Assembly: GCA_949296305.1 (NCBI GenBank)
Contig: CASFOT010000095.1
Coordinates: 1-40,751, forward strand
Origin: an uncultured Erysipelotrichaceae bacterium
Lineage (GTDB): Bacteria; Bacillota_I; Bacilli_A; Erysipelotrichales; Erysipelotrichaceae
Direction: 5' to 3'
Length of the DNA: 40,751 nucleotides
Positions 16,177-25,688 of this stretch are shown here, in pieces. The translations under genes were made by a program, and so were the position numbers. Under the pieces are notes generated by a model. That model searched no databases, was not told the origin of the DNA, and saw only the letters and a program-made list of their open reading frames with translations. Numbering within the stretch: position 1 is the first letter of the stretch; each line of letters starts with the position of its first letter.

Positions 16177-16192
16177 CCTCTTTACATCTACT

Positions 16193-16220
16193 ATTATAGC
16201 GAATGTTTGCACTTATTCAA
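16193..16220 (-). promoter_or_regulatory. Promoter of the agaS-IIA operon
   Basis: On the minus strand TTGAAT (16220-16215) and TATAAT (16198-16193) are separated by 16 bp, about 55 nt before the agaS start. Confidence 0.75.
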
Positions 16221-16281
16221 ACTCCTCTTGATATCTTTGTTAAATTGTACAAAAAGATAGTTAATTTATTATCGTTTTCAG

Positions 16282-16309
16282 TTGTCATGTAAGTTTTGTC
16301 TGTTATAAT
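16282..16309 (+). promoter_or_regulatory. Promoter of the 206-residue membrane protein gene
   Basis: TTGTCA (16282-16287) and TATAAT (16304-16309) are separated by 16 bp, 25 nt before the ATG at 16334. Confidence 0.7.
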
Positions 16310-16333
16310 GGTAGTCAGAAAGCAGGTGTTTTT

Positions 16334-16954
16334 ATGAAACAAAAAGATAGATCTGCTGGTAAAAACAAGACACAGACCAGTATGATCGGCGGTTTCAGCG
16401 TATATCATGACGACAAAAACCGAACGATATATTATAACCGCATCACAAAAAGAGCCTTTGTGATCAAACCGAATGATTTTAATACATTTCAGACCTACAA
16501 TATGCGCATATTCTTAACATTAGCAGTCATCATCGTATTGTTTTCTTTCTCAAATACGTTCTTGGCGAATCCAATTTTCGCCATCGGCATCGGCGTTTTG
16601 GTCTTTGCGGTCTTACAGATCAAATTCAACGGCTTTTTAAACCGCTGTACCAGCATTGCGCACTTCGACACGAAACGCGCCTATGGACATATTCAGATCT
16701 TATCTACGGAAGAAGCAAAGCGGATCATCTTGAAAGTCATTCTTTTTATCGCTTTGGCCGTCTTGGTCGTTTACAATTCCTATGCCCAGCATTACAATGC
16801 ATTATCCTTGGTCATCAGCTGGCTGTTAGCCATCTATGCCGCATTCCAAGTAATCGTTCTGCTTGCTGCGCTGAATTATAAACGTGCTCATCCGGATCTA
16901 GATCTTAGTTTTCTGAAAGAAGCTCAGCCAAAAAGAAAAAATGCAAAAAAATGA
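16334..16954 (+). CDS. Hypothetical membrane protein, 206 residues
   Basis: I do not recognise the family. The protein has a basic N-terminus, then four predicted membrane helices in two pairs (about 58-80 and 82-102; 136-155 and 158-180), and a basic tail (AQPKRKNAKK). This resembles small integral membrane proteins with cytoplasmic ends. AGCAGGTG serves as ribosome site. It is a single-gene unit with a promoter and a perfect terminator, and is the only plus-strand gene in the 14-38 kb stretch. Confidence 0.75.
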   Translation: MKQKDRSAGKNKTQTSMIGGFSVYHDDKNRTIYYNRITKRAFVIKPNDFNTFQTYNMRIFLTLAVIIVLFSFSNTFLANPIFAIGIGVLVFAVLQIKFNGFLNRCTSIAHFDTKRAYGHIQILSTEEAKRIILKVILFIALAVLVVYNSYAQHYNALSLVISWLLAIYAAFQVIVLLAALNYKRAHPDLDLSFLKEAQPKRKNAKK

Positions 16955-16974
16955 ATCTCCGGATTCATTTTTTT
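16949..16974. terminator. Bidirectional terminator
   Basis: AAATGAATC (16949-16957) pairs perfectly with GATTCATTT (16962-16970) around a 4-nt loop, with T-tracts on both strands. It serves the plus-strand membrane gene and the converging acetyltransferase operon. Confidence 0.9.
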
Positions 16975-17005
16975 ATTAAAAAAGCGAAGATTTCTCTCCG
17001 CCAGC

Positions 17006-17914
17006 CTATAAGTTATGATTCCACATCGGTTTGCGCAGCAGCTCAAAAGCATCCAATGCATGATGTACATTGCAATTATATAATTTATTGAATAACGCAA
17101 TGTTGTTTAACCGCGCCATCAGATAGGCTTCTCGCCGTGGAATGGCAAATGGAAATACTTTTTCGATCTTTTCTGCTTGAGAAACGATCAGCTGTACACC
17201 ATTAACATCACGAGCCGCATAACTGATCAGCTGTTTAAACGCCTTAGAGTCCAGATAAACAATTTCGCTTATCTTTGCTTCCTGATGCTCGATCACATAA
17301 AGACAATACCCTTTCAGTTCTTCCTGTTCATAATAAAAACAAATCTTTTCGCCGCTTGTTTTCACCCGCTGCAGCAAATATTCATAATACCGCTCATCCC
17401 GCAAAAAATAACCGTCGAAATGCCGGACAAACTGCTGGTATAAAGCGGCCATCTGTTCGCTGTTCCCATGAACTTGGACCTGGCTGCATTTATTACGCCT
17501 GCAGTCATTCGAAGACAATAAGTACCGTTTGCTCGTATGCACACATTTAAATCCATAACGCTCAAACAATCGGGGATTCATGACATACATCAATGAAATC
17601 AACTGATTATGGCTTGCTTCATCCAACGCAGCTTGAAGCAGTGTGCGCATTTTATGACGGCGCCGATAATCTGGCAGCGTCGCGATCGAATCAAATAAGG
17701 ATACCTCCAAGCGATAGCCGCGAAACTGCATCTGTGCAACGACTGTCTGTAAAGTTGCGATCACTTTGCCATCTTCCGCAATGTACAGACATCGTTCCGG
17801 ATCAAAACGCCGTTTGAATGATGTTTCCAGCATTCGCCGGTGCATATTCGGATACGCCGTCTCCAATAGATGGAAAATTTCCGTCTCACATTGCCAAGCC
17901 CCTCTGTTAATCAT
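17006..17914 (-). CDS. GNAT-family N-acetyltransferase (Eis-like)
   Basis: A 302-residue acyltransferase. The N-terminal half holds the GNAT core: YIAEDGKVIATLQ, then FDSIATLPDYRRRHKMRTLL, the acetyl-CoA pyrophosphate loop (RxxxxR type), and MNPRLFERYGFKCVHTSKRY. The long C-terminal extension is as in Eis-like multi-acetyltransferases with a second GNAT-like domain. The ribosome site GGTGGAAAA precedes the ATG. It begins 8 nt after a small membrane protein gene and shares its operon. The substrate (amine, peptide or antibiotic) is unknown. Confidence 0.82.
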   Translation of the reverse strand: MINRGAWQCETEIFHLLETAYPNMHRRMLETSFKRRFDPERCLYIAEDGKVIATLQTVVAQMQFRGYRLEVSLFDSIATLPDYRRRHKMRTLLQAALDEASHNQLISLMYVMNPRLFERYGFKCVHTSKRYLLSSNDCRRNKCSQVQVHGNSEQMAALYQQFVRHFDGYFLRDERYYEYLLQRVKTSGEKICFYYEQEELKGYCLYVIEHQEAKISEIVYLDSKAFKQLISYAARDVNGVQLIVSQAEKIEKVFPFAIPRREAYLMARLNNIALFNKLYNCNVHHALDAFELLRKPMWNHNL

Positions 17915-17922
17915 TTTTCCAC

Positions 17923-18186
17923 CTACTCCTCATGATCGATCGTCTCTTCACTGTACTCTACATCGATCACATCTGCATCTTTTTTTTGTGAACGATATTC
18001 ACTGCCAGCATCCGATGTATATGGCTGCTGCTCTTCAAAATACGCTCGATATTTTTTACGCATGACATAATTGCGATACAAACTATACAAAAACAAGATG
18101 AGAAATACTGGCAGCAGATACGGCAGCAAAGCAAAAAACAAGGTTCCGATGACGAACATGATCAACAACAAAATCAATACTTCCAT
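17923..18186 (-). CDS. Small membrane protein, 87 residues
   Basis: An unrecognised small protein with a hydrophobic N-terminal 40 residues (two closely spaced helices, MEVLILLLIMFVIG and LLPYLLPVFLILFLY), a basic junction YRNYVMRKKYR, and an acidic, tyrosine-rich cytoplasmic tail ending EETIDHEE. The topology suggests an N-terminal hairpin anchor with a cytosolic tail. A TATAAT box lies at 18224-18219 on the minus strand. It is co-transcribed with the acetyltransferase. Confidence 0.7.
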   Translation of the reverse strand: MEVLILLLIMFVIGTLFFALLPYLLPVFLILFLYSLYRNYVMRKKYRAYFEEQQPYTSDAGSEYRSQKKDADVIDVEYSEETIDHEE

Positions 18187-18244
18187 ATCTGTTCCTCTCT
18201 TTCTGTTGCTTTATGTATATTATACGCTAAAGAGAACCTAAAGA

Positions 18245-18268
18245 AAACAGTTTCCAAAGAAACTGTTT
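18245..18268 (-). terminator. Terminator of glgB
   Basis: AAACAGTTTC and GAAACTGTTT pair perfectly over 10 bp around a 4-nt loop; on the minus strand TTCTTT follows. Confidence 0.85.
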
Positions 18269-18275
18269 CATTACA

Positions 18276-20099
18276 TTATTTTACAACTTCTAATAAGATA
18301 CCGCCAAAAGCAGGCACATCCACTTCGATCATATACGGTTTGTTATTTCGGCTGACACGTGCCGCATGGCATTTCTGCGCAGGTGCATCCACACTGCCGC
18401 CATAACGATTCCATTCCGTATTGAGCACTTCGGTATAAGTACCTTTTGTTAAGACGCCAAACACTTCATGACTGTAATGGTTTGGAGAGAAGTTCAAAAT
18501 GACGACAAAATCTTTGTCTTTTCCCTTACGGATATAAGAGAATAAATTCTTGTCCGCATTATCTGCATCGATCCATTCAAAACTTTCCCAGCTGTAATCA
18601 TTCTCATACAGTGTTTTTTCTTTCATATAGAATTCGCCCAATTTAGAAAAATACTGATGGAAGGCATCATGTGCCGGATAGCTTAATAAGAACCAGTCAT
18701 TTTCTTTTGTTTCATCCCACTCGCGCCAATGAGCCAGTTCATTGCCCATAAAATTCAGTTTTTTGCCTGGATGGGTAAACATATACAAATATAACGTACG
18801 TGCTTGAGCAAATTTCTGTTCATAACTTCCCCACATCTTATTGACGATCGTCGCTTTTCCATGCACGACCTCATCATGGCTGAATTCCATCAAGAAACGT
18901 TCAGAATAGAAATATGCCATAGAGAACGTTATATTGTTATGGTGCCATTTACGATATACAGGGTCTTTTTTCAAATACTTCAACGTATCATTCATCCAAC
19001 CCAGATCCCATTTATAATCAAAGCCAAGACCGCCGTCAAACGTACTCTTCGTTACATTTGGGAAATCGGTTGAATCTTCAGCGATCAGCATGATCTTTCC
19101 CTGATAACGTTCATTCAGCAGAAAATTCATGCGCTTCACAAAATTCAAAGCTCCTTCATTAACGCCAAGCTGCTTATTTCCATGCCAGAAAATCGCATTG
19201 GAAATGGCATCCATGCGCAAACCGTCAAAATGATAGACATCGATCCAGAAAGAAGCGGCAGACATCAAAAATGACCGTACTTCTTCCTTCCATAGATCAA
19301 AGTTTGCCGTTCCCCACTGGCTGTCAGCATCATGTGCCTGCGGATATTCATATACCGGCGTTCCATCAAAATAAGAAAGCGAAAAATCATCTTTCACAAA
19401 ATGCACCGGAACAAAGTCCATGATGACACCAATGTTCGCCTTATGTGCCTCATTGACCAGATACATCAAATCATGACAGCTGCCAAAACGGCTCGTTACT
19501 GAAAAATAACCAGAACATTGATAGCCCCAGGAACCGTCAAATGGATATTCACACAGCGGCATCAGTTCGATGTGTGTAAAATGATTGTCCTTTACATATT
19601 TGATCAGCTTTTTAGCAATTTTACGATAATTAACAAAAGTTTCTTCTTCGCCCTTCATCCAAGAACCAATATGTACTTCATAAATATTGATTGGCTGATC
19701 AAAACCTTTGGTACGTTTTTTCAACCATTCTTCATCTTTCCATTGATCCCATGAAAGATCTTCGACAACACTGGCTGTATTTGGACGCAGTTCACTATAA
19801 AAAGCATATGGATCCATCTTATCGACAACACGACCGGTTGCTTGTGTAATTCGATATTTATATGAATCGCCTACTTTTACTCCTTTGATATATAAGCTCC
19901 ATGTTCCACGGTCATCTATTTTACGCATTTTGTGGCCTTTGCATGCCCAGTCATCAAAAGAACCAATCACTTGGATCTGCTGTGCATGCGGTGCATACAC
20001 CGTAAACCGCACGCCCTCTTTTTCTGGATGTGCGCCATAAAAACGATAGGCCTCTAGTGAATTTCCTTCATGATAATCTTTTAAATATTGTGCTTTCAA
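18276..20099 (-). CDS. glgB: 1,4-alpha-glucan branching enzyme GlgB
   Basis: This enzyme makes alpha-1,6 branches in glycogen by cutting and re-attaching alpha-1,4 chains. The N-terminal CBM48 module (FTVYAPHAQQIQVIGSFDDW) precedes the GH13 barrel. Catalytic motifs are MDFVPVHF, GLRMDAIS (nucleophile Asp), LIAEDST (acid/base Glu) and FSHDEVVHGK. The 607-residue length is slightly below the usual ~630. The start is a TTG at 20099, supported by AAAGGGG 9 nt upstream and by the lack of an in-frame ATG. No glgC, glgD, glgA or glgP gene is beside it, which is unusual for Firmicutes. Confidence 0.95.
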   Translation of the reverse strand: MKAQYLKDYHEGNSLEAYRFYGAHPEKEGVRFTVYAPHAQQIQVIGSFDDWACKGHKMRKIDDRGTWSLYIKGVKVGDSYKYRITQATGRVVDKMDPYAFYSELRPNTASVVEDLSWDQWKDEEWLKKRTKGFDQPINIYEVHIGSWMKGEEETFVNYRKIAKKLIKYVKDNHFTHIELMPLCEYPFDGSWGYQCSGYFSVTSRFGSCHDLMYLVNEAHKANIGVIMDFVPVHFVKDDFSLSYFDGTPVYEYPQAHDADSQWGTANFDLWKEEVRSFLMSAASFWIDVYHFDGLRMDAISNAIFWHGNKQLGVNEGALNFVKRMNFLLNERYQGKIMLIAEDSTDFPNVTKSTFDGGLGFDYKWDLGWMNDTLKYLKKDPVYRKWHHNNITFSMAYFYSERFLMEFSHDEVVHGKATIVNKMWGSYEQKFAQARTLYLYMFTHPGKKLNFMGNELAHWREWDETKENDWFLLSYPAHDAFHQYFSKLGEFYMKEKTLYENDYSWESFEWIDADNADKNLFSYIRKGKDKDFVVILNFSPNHYSHEVFGVLTKGTYTEVLNTEWNRYGGSVDAPAQKCHAARVSRNNKPYMIEVDVPAFGGILLEVVK

Positions 20100-20246
20100 G
20101 AGAAAACGCCCCTTTCTTCTGTCTGCTACTTTTATTCTACTCTATTTTTAAGAGAAAAACGATAAAATTTTGTAATTTCTCTATCGAATTGTAATGGGTT
20201 TCATCGTATTCATTCCTTGCCAGCCATAACGATGAAGAAAAAAGAG

Positions 20247-20290
20247 AAAAGTGCTGATATTTTCATCATTTCAAAATCAGCACTTTTTTT
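20247..20290. terminator. Bidirectional terminator
   Basis: AAGTGCTGAT (20249-20258) pairs perfectly with ATCAGCACTT (20276-20285); T-rich runs follow on both strands. It ends the ABC drug-exporter operon on the minus strand. Confidence 0.85.
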
Positions 20291-20313
20291 ATTTTCATAG
20301 AAAGACAGGAATA

Positions 20314-22182
20314 TCAATCCATCTCCAAGGCCCCTGTATACAACTGGTAGTAAACACCTTTTTTTGCCAGCAGACTTTCATGGTTTCCACGTTCGATGAT
20401 CCGTCCTTGATCCAATACCATGATCACATCTGAATTCTTGATCGTAGACAGACGATGGGCAATGACAAAGGTCGTTCGTCCGCTCATCAGCTTATCCATG
20501 CCGTCCTGTACCATTTTCTCCGTACGGGAGTCGATCGAACTCGTTGCTTCGTCCAAGATCAATACCGGCGCATTTGCCAAGGCTGCACGAGCAATGGATA
20601 ACAGCTGACGCTGTCCTTGTGACAAAGACGTACCATCACCGCTCAAATACGTATCATAGCCATGTTCCAGATGACGAATAAATTCATGAGCATTTGCTAG
20701 TTTCGCCGCTGCGATAACTTCTTGATCGCTAGCATCCGGCTTTCCATAACGGATGTTGTCGCGGATCGTTCCAGAGAACAGATGCGTATCCTGCAATACG
20801 ATGCCCAGCGATTTGCGGAGCGCTGCTTTTTTGATCAGTTTGATATCGATGCCATCATAGGTGATCGAACCTTTCTGAATATCATAAAAACGATTGATCA
20901 AATTGGTGATCGTTGTCTTTCCGGCACCTGTTGCCCCGACAAAGGCGATCTTCTGTCCAGGTTTTGCATACAGTTCAATATCATGCAGTACGGTTTTATT
21001 AGGGACATAACCAAAAGTAACATCATGGAAGAGCACTTCTCCGCGCAATGGCACATATTCTACTGTTCCATTGGCACGAGGATGACGCCAAGCCCATTTA
21101 TTGGTATATTCCTGGGTCTCAACGATTTCTCCTTGTTCATTTTCTTTATAACGCGTCAGCGTTACCATGCCTTCATCCACTTCAACTTTTTCATCCATCA
21201 AAGCAAAGATTCGTTCTGCACCAGCCATGGCCATGGCAACGGAGTTCATCTGCATGGAGATATTCGATATCGGCATATTAAATGAACGGTTCAACTGCAA
21301 GAAAGAAGCCAGTCCCCCTAATGTCAGGCCGGTCCATCCGCCAATCGCAAGAACACCGCCGATCAGCGTAGAAAGCACATAAGAAATATTACCAATATTG
21401 GCAATGACCGGCATTAAGATGCTTGCATACGTATTCGCCTTATAACTGCTTTCAAACAAATCTTCATTGATCTTATTGAAACCGTCAATGGCTTCTTGTT
21501 CATGCGTAAAGACCTTGATGACCTTCGATCCTTCCATCATCTCTTCGATGTATCCATTTTCACGTCCAAGGTTTTCCTGCTGTTTCTTAAAGTTTTGTGC
21601 AGAATTGCCGCCGATCTTTCCTGCAATCTTCAACATGATCGTTACCATCACAAATGATACGATGGCTAATGGCCAAGAAATGACGATCATGGAAACACCA
21701 ACAAACAAGACATTGAACCCTGCCTGCAATGTCTGTGGGATGCTTTGCGTGATCACCTGTCGAAGCGTATCCGTATCGTTGGTATACACGCTCATGATAT
21801 CACCATGCGGGTGTGTATCAAAATAAGCAATCGGCAGCTGTTCCATATGCTCAAACAAATCATTACGTACGTTGCGTAACGTTCCTTGTCCCACATTGAC
21901 CAAGATCCGATTATATAAGAATGTCGAGAAAACACCCATGAGGAACACACACATCATGACCAGCAAGATCTGCAGCAGAGGCGCAAAATCCGGTACAGCA
22001 GTTTGTGTCAAAGGGGTAATATAATCATCGATCAAAACACGTACAAAAAGCGAAACTGATACGTTTGCCACGCTGCACAAGATGATCAGCACCAAAGTGA
22101 TCAAACAAGAAAATTTATAATGGCGGATCACATAACTTAACAAACGGCCAAGCACTTTAAAATTCATATGTCGCTTATTCAT
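20314..22182 (-). CDS. ABC multidrug exporter, canonical half
   Basis: A full half-transporter (six-helix membrane domain plus ATPase), 622 residues. Walker A is GATGAGKTT, the signature is LSQGQ, and Walker B is VLILDEATSSID with the catalytic glutamate. It pairs with the preceding gene as a heterodimer of the BmrCD / LmrCD / TM287-288 type. A hydrophilic insert of ~40 residues between the membrane and ATPase domains (EVDEG to EYVPLRGE) is typical of this subunit. The ATG at 22182 is chosen because AAAGGAG lies 9 nt upstream; it overlaps the end of the partner gene by 8 bp. Confidence 0.93.
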   Translation of the reverse strand: MNKRHMNFKVLGRLLSYVIRHYKFSCLITLVLIILCSVANVSVSLFVRVLIDDYITPLTQTAVPDFAPLLQILLVMMCVFLMGVFSTFLYNRILVNVGQGTLRNVRNDLFEHMEQLPIAYFDTHPHGDIMSVYTNDTDTLRQVITQSIPQTLQAGFNVLFVGVSMIVISWPLAIVSFVMVTIMLKIAGKIGGNSAQNFKKQQENLGRENGYIEEMMEGSKVIKVFTHEQEAIDGFNKINEDLFESSYKANTYASILMPVIANIGNISYVLSTLIGGVLAIGGWTGLTLGGLASFLQLNRSFNMPISNISMQMNSVAMAMAGAERIFALMDEKVEVDEGMVTLTRYKENEQGEIVETQEYTNKWAWRHPRANGTVEYVPLRGEVLFHDVTFGYVPNKTVLHDIELYAKPGQKIAFVGATGAGKTTITNLINRFYDIQKGSITYDGIDIKLIKKAALRKSLGIVLQDTHLFSGTIRDNIRYGKPDASDQEVIAAAKLANAHEFIRHLEHGYDTYLSGDGTSLSQGQRQLLSIARAALANAPVLILDEATSSIDSRTEKMVQDGMDKLMSGRTTFVIAHRLSTIKNSDVIMVLDQGRIIERGNHESLLAKKGVYYQLYTGALEMD

Positions 22183-23920
22183 CGTCATCCGCTCCTTTCT
22201 TCTGTGTCTCGTAGACTTCTTGATAGATCGCATTGCTCTTCAGCAATTCTTCATGTGTACCGATTCCCTCGATCACACCATCATTGAGCACGATGATGCG
22301 GTCTGCATCTTCAATCGAAGAAATCCGTTGGGAAATGATCAATTTCGTCGTATCCGGGATATCTTCACGGAATGCTTTACGGATCAATGCATCCGTTTTC
22401 GTATCTACTGCACTGGTAGAGTCATCCAAGATCAAGATCTTTGGCTTCTTCAACAGCGCACGTGCAATACATAAACGCTGTTTCTGTCCGCCGGAAACAT
22501 TGCTTCCGCCTTGTTCGATATACGTATCATAGCCTTCTGGGAAGCGGGCGATAAATTCATCTGCCTGTGCCAATTGACAAGCTTTGATCATCTCTTCATC
22601 CGTTGCCTGATCATTTCCCCAGCGCAGATTCTCTTTGATCGTGCCAGAGAACAATACATTTTTCTGCAATACCATAGCTACTTCATTACGCAGCGTATCC
22701 AGATCATATTCTTTGACATTGCGGCCGCCAACATAGACCGCACCCTTTTGCACATCATATAAACGCGGGATCAACTGAACGAGCGTTGATTTCGCACTTC
22801 CCGTTCCCCCTAAGATACCGATTGTTTCGCCGCTGGCAATTTCCAAATTGATATCACGCAAGACCGCATCATCCTCGTCTTTATCAAACTCATGCATATA
22901 ATAATTGAATGACACATGATCAAAACGAATCGATCCATCGTTGATTTCATAAACAGGCTGTGCCGGGTTATGGATATCGCTCGTTTCCTCTAAAACTTCT
23001 ACGATACGTTTTGCGGAAGCTGCAGACATCGATACCATGACAAAGATCATAGAAAGCATCATTAAACTCATCAACAGCTGCATCGTATACGTAAACATGC
23101 TCATGAGTTCACCGGTTGTTAACGAACCAGCAACGACAAACTGCGCACCAAACCAGCCGATGGCCATGATGCAGGCATACATAGCCAGCTGCATCATCGG
23201 CGAGTTCAAAACCAACACTTTCTCTGCTTTACAGAACATCTCATACAATTTTTCAGAAGCGCCTTTGAACTTCTCTGTTTCCACATCTTCCTTTACATAT
23301 GCTTTTACCACACGCATATTGGTTATATTTTCCTGTACACTGGCATTGAGATCATCATATTTACGGAATACCTTGCGGAAAACCGGATACGACAGTAAGG
23401 TGATCAATGTTAACGCAACACCTAAGAAAACCAGCGCATACAAGAAATAGACAGCCAATCCTGCATGAATCGAGAAAGTCATCACCATCGCTAAGATCAG
23501 CATCATCGGCGCACGCACACACATGCGCAAGATCATCATATATGCGTTCTGCACATTGGTCGTATCCGTCATCAAGCGGGTAATCAGACCGGCAGTCGAA
23601 TAACGGTCGATGTTATGAAAAGAAAACCGTTGGATGTTTTCAAACATCGCACGACGAAGATTCTTTACAAACCCTGCCGATGCGTAAGAGGCACATTTGG
23701 CACTCATCGCACCGCAAGCAAGTGAAAGAAAAGCAACGATAAGCATGATCACGCCCATGATCACTGCGGTTTTCATATCTCCTTTCATTACACCATTATC
23801 AATGATATACGCCATCAATATTGGCAAAGCCAACTCTAGTCCAACTTCACCGATCATAAATAAAGGTGCCTTGATCGAAGCGGCTTTATACTCTTTTAAT
23901 TCTTGCAATAACCGTTTCAT
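22175..23920 (-). CDS. ABC multidrug exporter, degenerate-site half
   Basis: The partner half-transporter, 581 residues, with a six-helix membrane domain and an ATPase. Walker A is GGTGSAKST, the signature VSGGQ, and Walker B LILDDSTSAVD, where Asp replaces the catalytic Glu. In known heterodimeric exporters this marks the degenerate ATP site, formed with the partner's signature. The ATG overlaps the MarR stop codon as ATGA, with AAGGAGGAG upstream, so translation is coupled. The likely role is export of drugs or other hydrophobic compounds under MarR control; the substrate is unknown. Confidence 0.93.
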   Translation of the reverse strand: MKRLLQELKEYKAASIKAPLFMIGEVGLELALPILMAYIIDNGVMKGDMKTAVIMGVIMLIVAFLSLACGAMSAKCASYASAGFVKNLRRAMFENIQRFSFHNIDRYSTAGLITRLMTDTTNVQNAYMMILRMCVRAPMMLILAMVMTFSIHAGLAVYFLYALVFLGVALTLITLLSYPVFRKVFRKYDDLNASVQENITNMRVVKAYVKEDVETEKFKGASEKLYEMFCKAEKVLVLNSPMMQLAMYACIMAIGWFGAQFVVAGSLTTGELMSMFTYTMQLLMSLMMLSMIFVMVSMSAASAKRIVEVLEETSDIHNPAQPVYEINDGSIRFDHVSFNYYMHEFDKDEDDAVLRDINLEIASGETIGILGGTGSAKSTLVQLIPRLYDVQKGAVYVGGRNVKEYDLDTLRNEVAMVLQKNVLFSGTIKENLRWGNDQATDEEMIKACQLAQADEFIARFPEGYDTYIEQGGSNVSGGQKQRLCIARALLKKPKILILDDSTSAVDTKTDALIRKAFREDIPDTTKLIISQRISSIEDADRIIVLNDGVIEGIGTHEELLKSNAIYQEVYETQKKGADDDE

Positions 23921-24360
23921 TGAACAATCTCCTCCTTTGAAATATTGCATAACAGACGCAGCAATACCGAACGAGTCATTTCCAGATCCTCTTTGCTGAG
24001 CCCTCGATAAAGCCGTTCTTCCATTGCTTTAAAATTGAGCTCCAGCTGTTTTCCGCACTGATAAGCTTTATCGTCCAACACGATCTGCTTATAGCGATGA
24101 TCTTTCTTGCTCGCCTCATAGTGCAGATATCCTTTTTCTTCCAAACGTTTGAGCACGCCTGTGATCGTCGGTTTACTGATGTGAAAATAATGTTCCAGAT
24201 CACGTGGATTGATTTCTTTTTCATCATGCTGAAGCAGAAATACAAGAACACGTACTTGAAGTGATGGAAGTTGTAAGTCTTCATTGCGGAGATCAAGATC
24301 TTTGCGAATCCGAATATCGATCATCCGCAGCAAATTCGTGATTTTCAAATTTTCATCCAT
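23917..24360 (-). CDS. MarR-family transcriptional regulator
   Basis: A 147-residue winged-helix repressor. The core LQVRVLVFLLQHDEKEIN, DLEHYFHISKPTITGVLKRLEEKGYL, and the wing EASKKDHRYKQIVL are classical MarR. It is the first gene of an operon with two exporter halves and probably represses its own promoter until a ligand binds. ATG 24360 is chosen because GGGAGGTGAGAG is just upstream. A 26-bp dyad directly after the -10 box is the expected binding site. Confidence 0.92.
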   Translation of the reverse strand: MDENLKITNLLRMIDIRIRKDLDLRNEDLQLPSLQVRVLVFLLQHDEKEINPRDLEHYFHISKPTITGVLKRLEEKGYLHYEASKKDHRYKQIVLDDKAYQCGKQLELNFKAMEERLYRGLSKEDLEMTRSVLLRLLCNISKEEIVQ

Positions 24361-24381
24361 TCTCTCACCTCCCGCCATTTA

Positions 24382-24436
24382 GTTAGTATGCTAATTAGTA
24401 CATTAACAATTATAGTGAGTTCTCTTCAAGTGTCAA
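24382..24436 (-). promoter_or_regulatory. Promoter and MarR operator of the exporter operon
   Basis: On the minus strand TTGACA (24436-24431) and TATAAT (24414-24409) are 16 bp apart. Immediately downstream is a 26-bp imperfect dyad (24407-24382; ends GTTA / TAAC, centre TAATTA, 20 of 26 positions symmetric). Its position over the transcription start fits repression. Confidence 0.8.
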
Positions 24437-24496
24437 GAGAAAAAGAACGTTTTCTCTCTTTCTTTCAAATATCGCTTGCACCTCCTGTTTTTTTAC

Positions 24497-24546
24497 AAAA
24501 AAAAGGTAAGTGACATCTTACGTCAGAAGATGGCAATTACCTTTTT
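24497..24546. terminator. Bidirectional terminator after tagO
   Basis: A long imperfect hairpin (24505-24541: GGTAA / TTACC, TG / CA, CATCTT / AAGATG) has eight A on one side and T-tracts on both strands. It ends the mbl-tagO operon and shields the MarR promoter. Confidence 0.85.
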
Positions 24547-24590
24547 GTTGTCCTCCATTTTATTTATATGATTCCACGATATCTTGATAT

Positions 24591-25667
24591 TCATTTTGCT
24601 TGATCACTTTGTACATGTTTCCGATTCAGCTTTTTTTTCACTCTTCGTGCAATTGAAAGGATCGGATGATATTTATCCGAGATCATGCCGGAAACCTCAA
24701 TGAAAAGCTCCACCATGAACATGATAACAAACAAAGAAATCAGGCCAATTCCCTTATTGATCATATAACAATAAGCAGTCAAGCCAAACATTGCAGTAAC
24801 GATGCACATGATGATCACCGTGTTTTTATGTCCAAATTTATTCATCAGCTGATGATGAATGTGGCTCTTATCTGCTTCTGAAAATTTATGTCCTTTTAAC
24901 GTTCGCCGCAAGATCGCACTCAGTGTATCAATGATCGGCAGCCCCAGCAATAACAAAGGCAATGCCAGCGTCATGATCGTCGAGCTCTTAAAGCCCAATA
25001 AAGAGATGGCAGAAATGATGAACCCAAGAAACAATGCACCGCAGTCACCCATGAAGATGCTGGCTGGATGCGCATTATAGACAAGAAAACCTAAAGTTGC
25101 CCCTGCTAAGATCAAGGAGATCATCTCTACGTCGCTTCTTCGCTCAATGACCGCTAACATTGCAATGACCACCAAGATGATCACGCTGATCCCGCCGCAT
25201 AACCCATCTAATCCATCAATGAGATTTACTGCATTAGTAATTCCTGTGATCCATAAGAAAGTGACAATGACCGAAACGACACCCATGGAAATGGTGATGC
25301 CAAACGGCAGGCGGATCACATCCAGCGTCACACCAGAAGCAATCAATACAATTGCGGCCACCACTTGAAAGCCAAATTTATATAATGGCCGAAGATTGAC
25401 AAAATCATCTGTCAGGCCCCCGATGAACATGATCGTTGATCCTAATAAGATCCCATTCATCGCCATATCGGTCTTGATAAAAACAGCCATAGAGATGATA
25501 AAAGCCAAGTAGATCGCAACACCACCGATCCGCACGATCTTCCCTGAATGCACCGTACGTTCATTGATCTGTGCAAACCCATCCAGACGAAAAGCAATCC
25601 GTTTGACGACCGGTGTCAATACCAATGAGATGGTAAAGGGAAGAATGACAAATAGAATATCATTCAT
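24591..25667 (-). CDS. tagO: UDP-GlcNAc:undecaprenyl-P GlcNAc-1-P transferase (TagO/WecA type)
   Basis: An integral membrane enzyme that starts wall-polymer (teichoic acid or polysaccharide) synthesis by linking GlcNAc-1-P to undecaprenyl phosphate. It has about eleven membrane helices in 358 residues. Family motifs are GGLTDDFVNLRPLYKFGFQ (Asp pair), ITNAVNLIDGLDGL, FMGDCGALFLGF, and the cytoplasmic His motif KSHIHHQLM. It lies 21 nt after mbl in the same operon, linking lipid-linked polymer priming with cell-shape control. The precise polymer made is not visible. Confidence 0.9.
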   Translation of the reverse strand: MNDILFVILPFTISLVLTPVVKRIAFRLDGFAQINERTVHSGKIVRIGGVAIYLAFIISMAVFIKTDMAMNGILLGSTIMFIGGLTDDFVNLRPLYKFGFQVVAAIVLIASGVTLDVIRLPFGITISMGVVSVIVTFLWITGITNAVNLIDGLDGLCGGISVIILVVIAMLAVIERRSDVEMISLILAGATLGFLVYNAHPASIFMGDCGALFLGFIISAISLLGFKSSTIMTLALPLLLLGLPIIDTLSAILRRTLKGHKFSEADKSHIHHQLMNKFGHKNTVIIMCIVTAMFGLTAYCYMINKGIGLISLFVIMFMVELFIEVSGMISDKYHPILSIARRVKKKLNRKHVQSDQAK

Positions 25668-25688
25668 AATGAAACCTCGTTATCAAAT

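Noticed and set aside
24546-24614. 23-codon minus-strand ORF overlapping the tagO stop
   Set aside because: It has no ribosome site and runs into the terminator stem.
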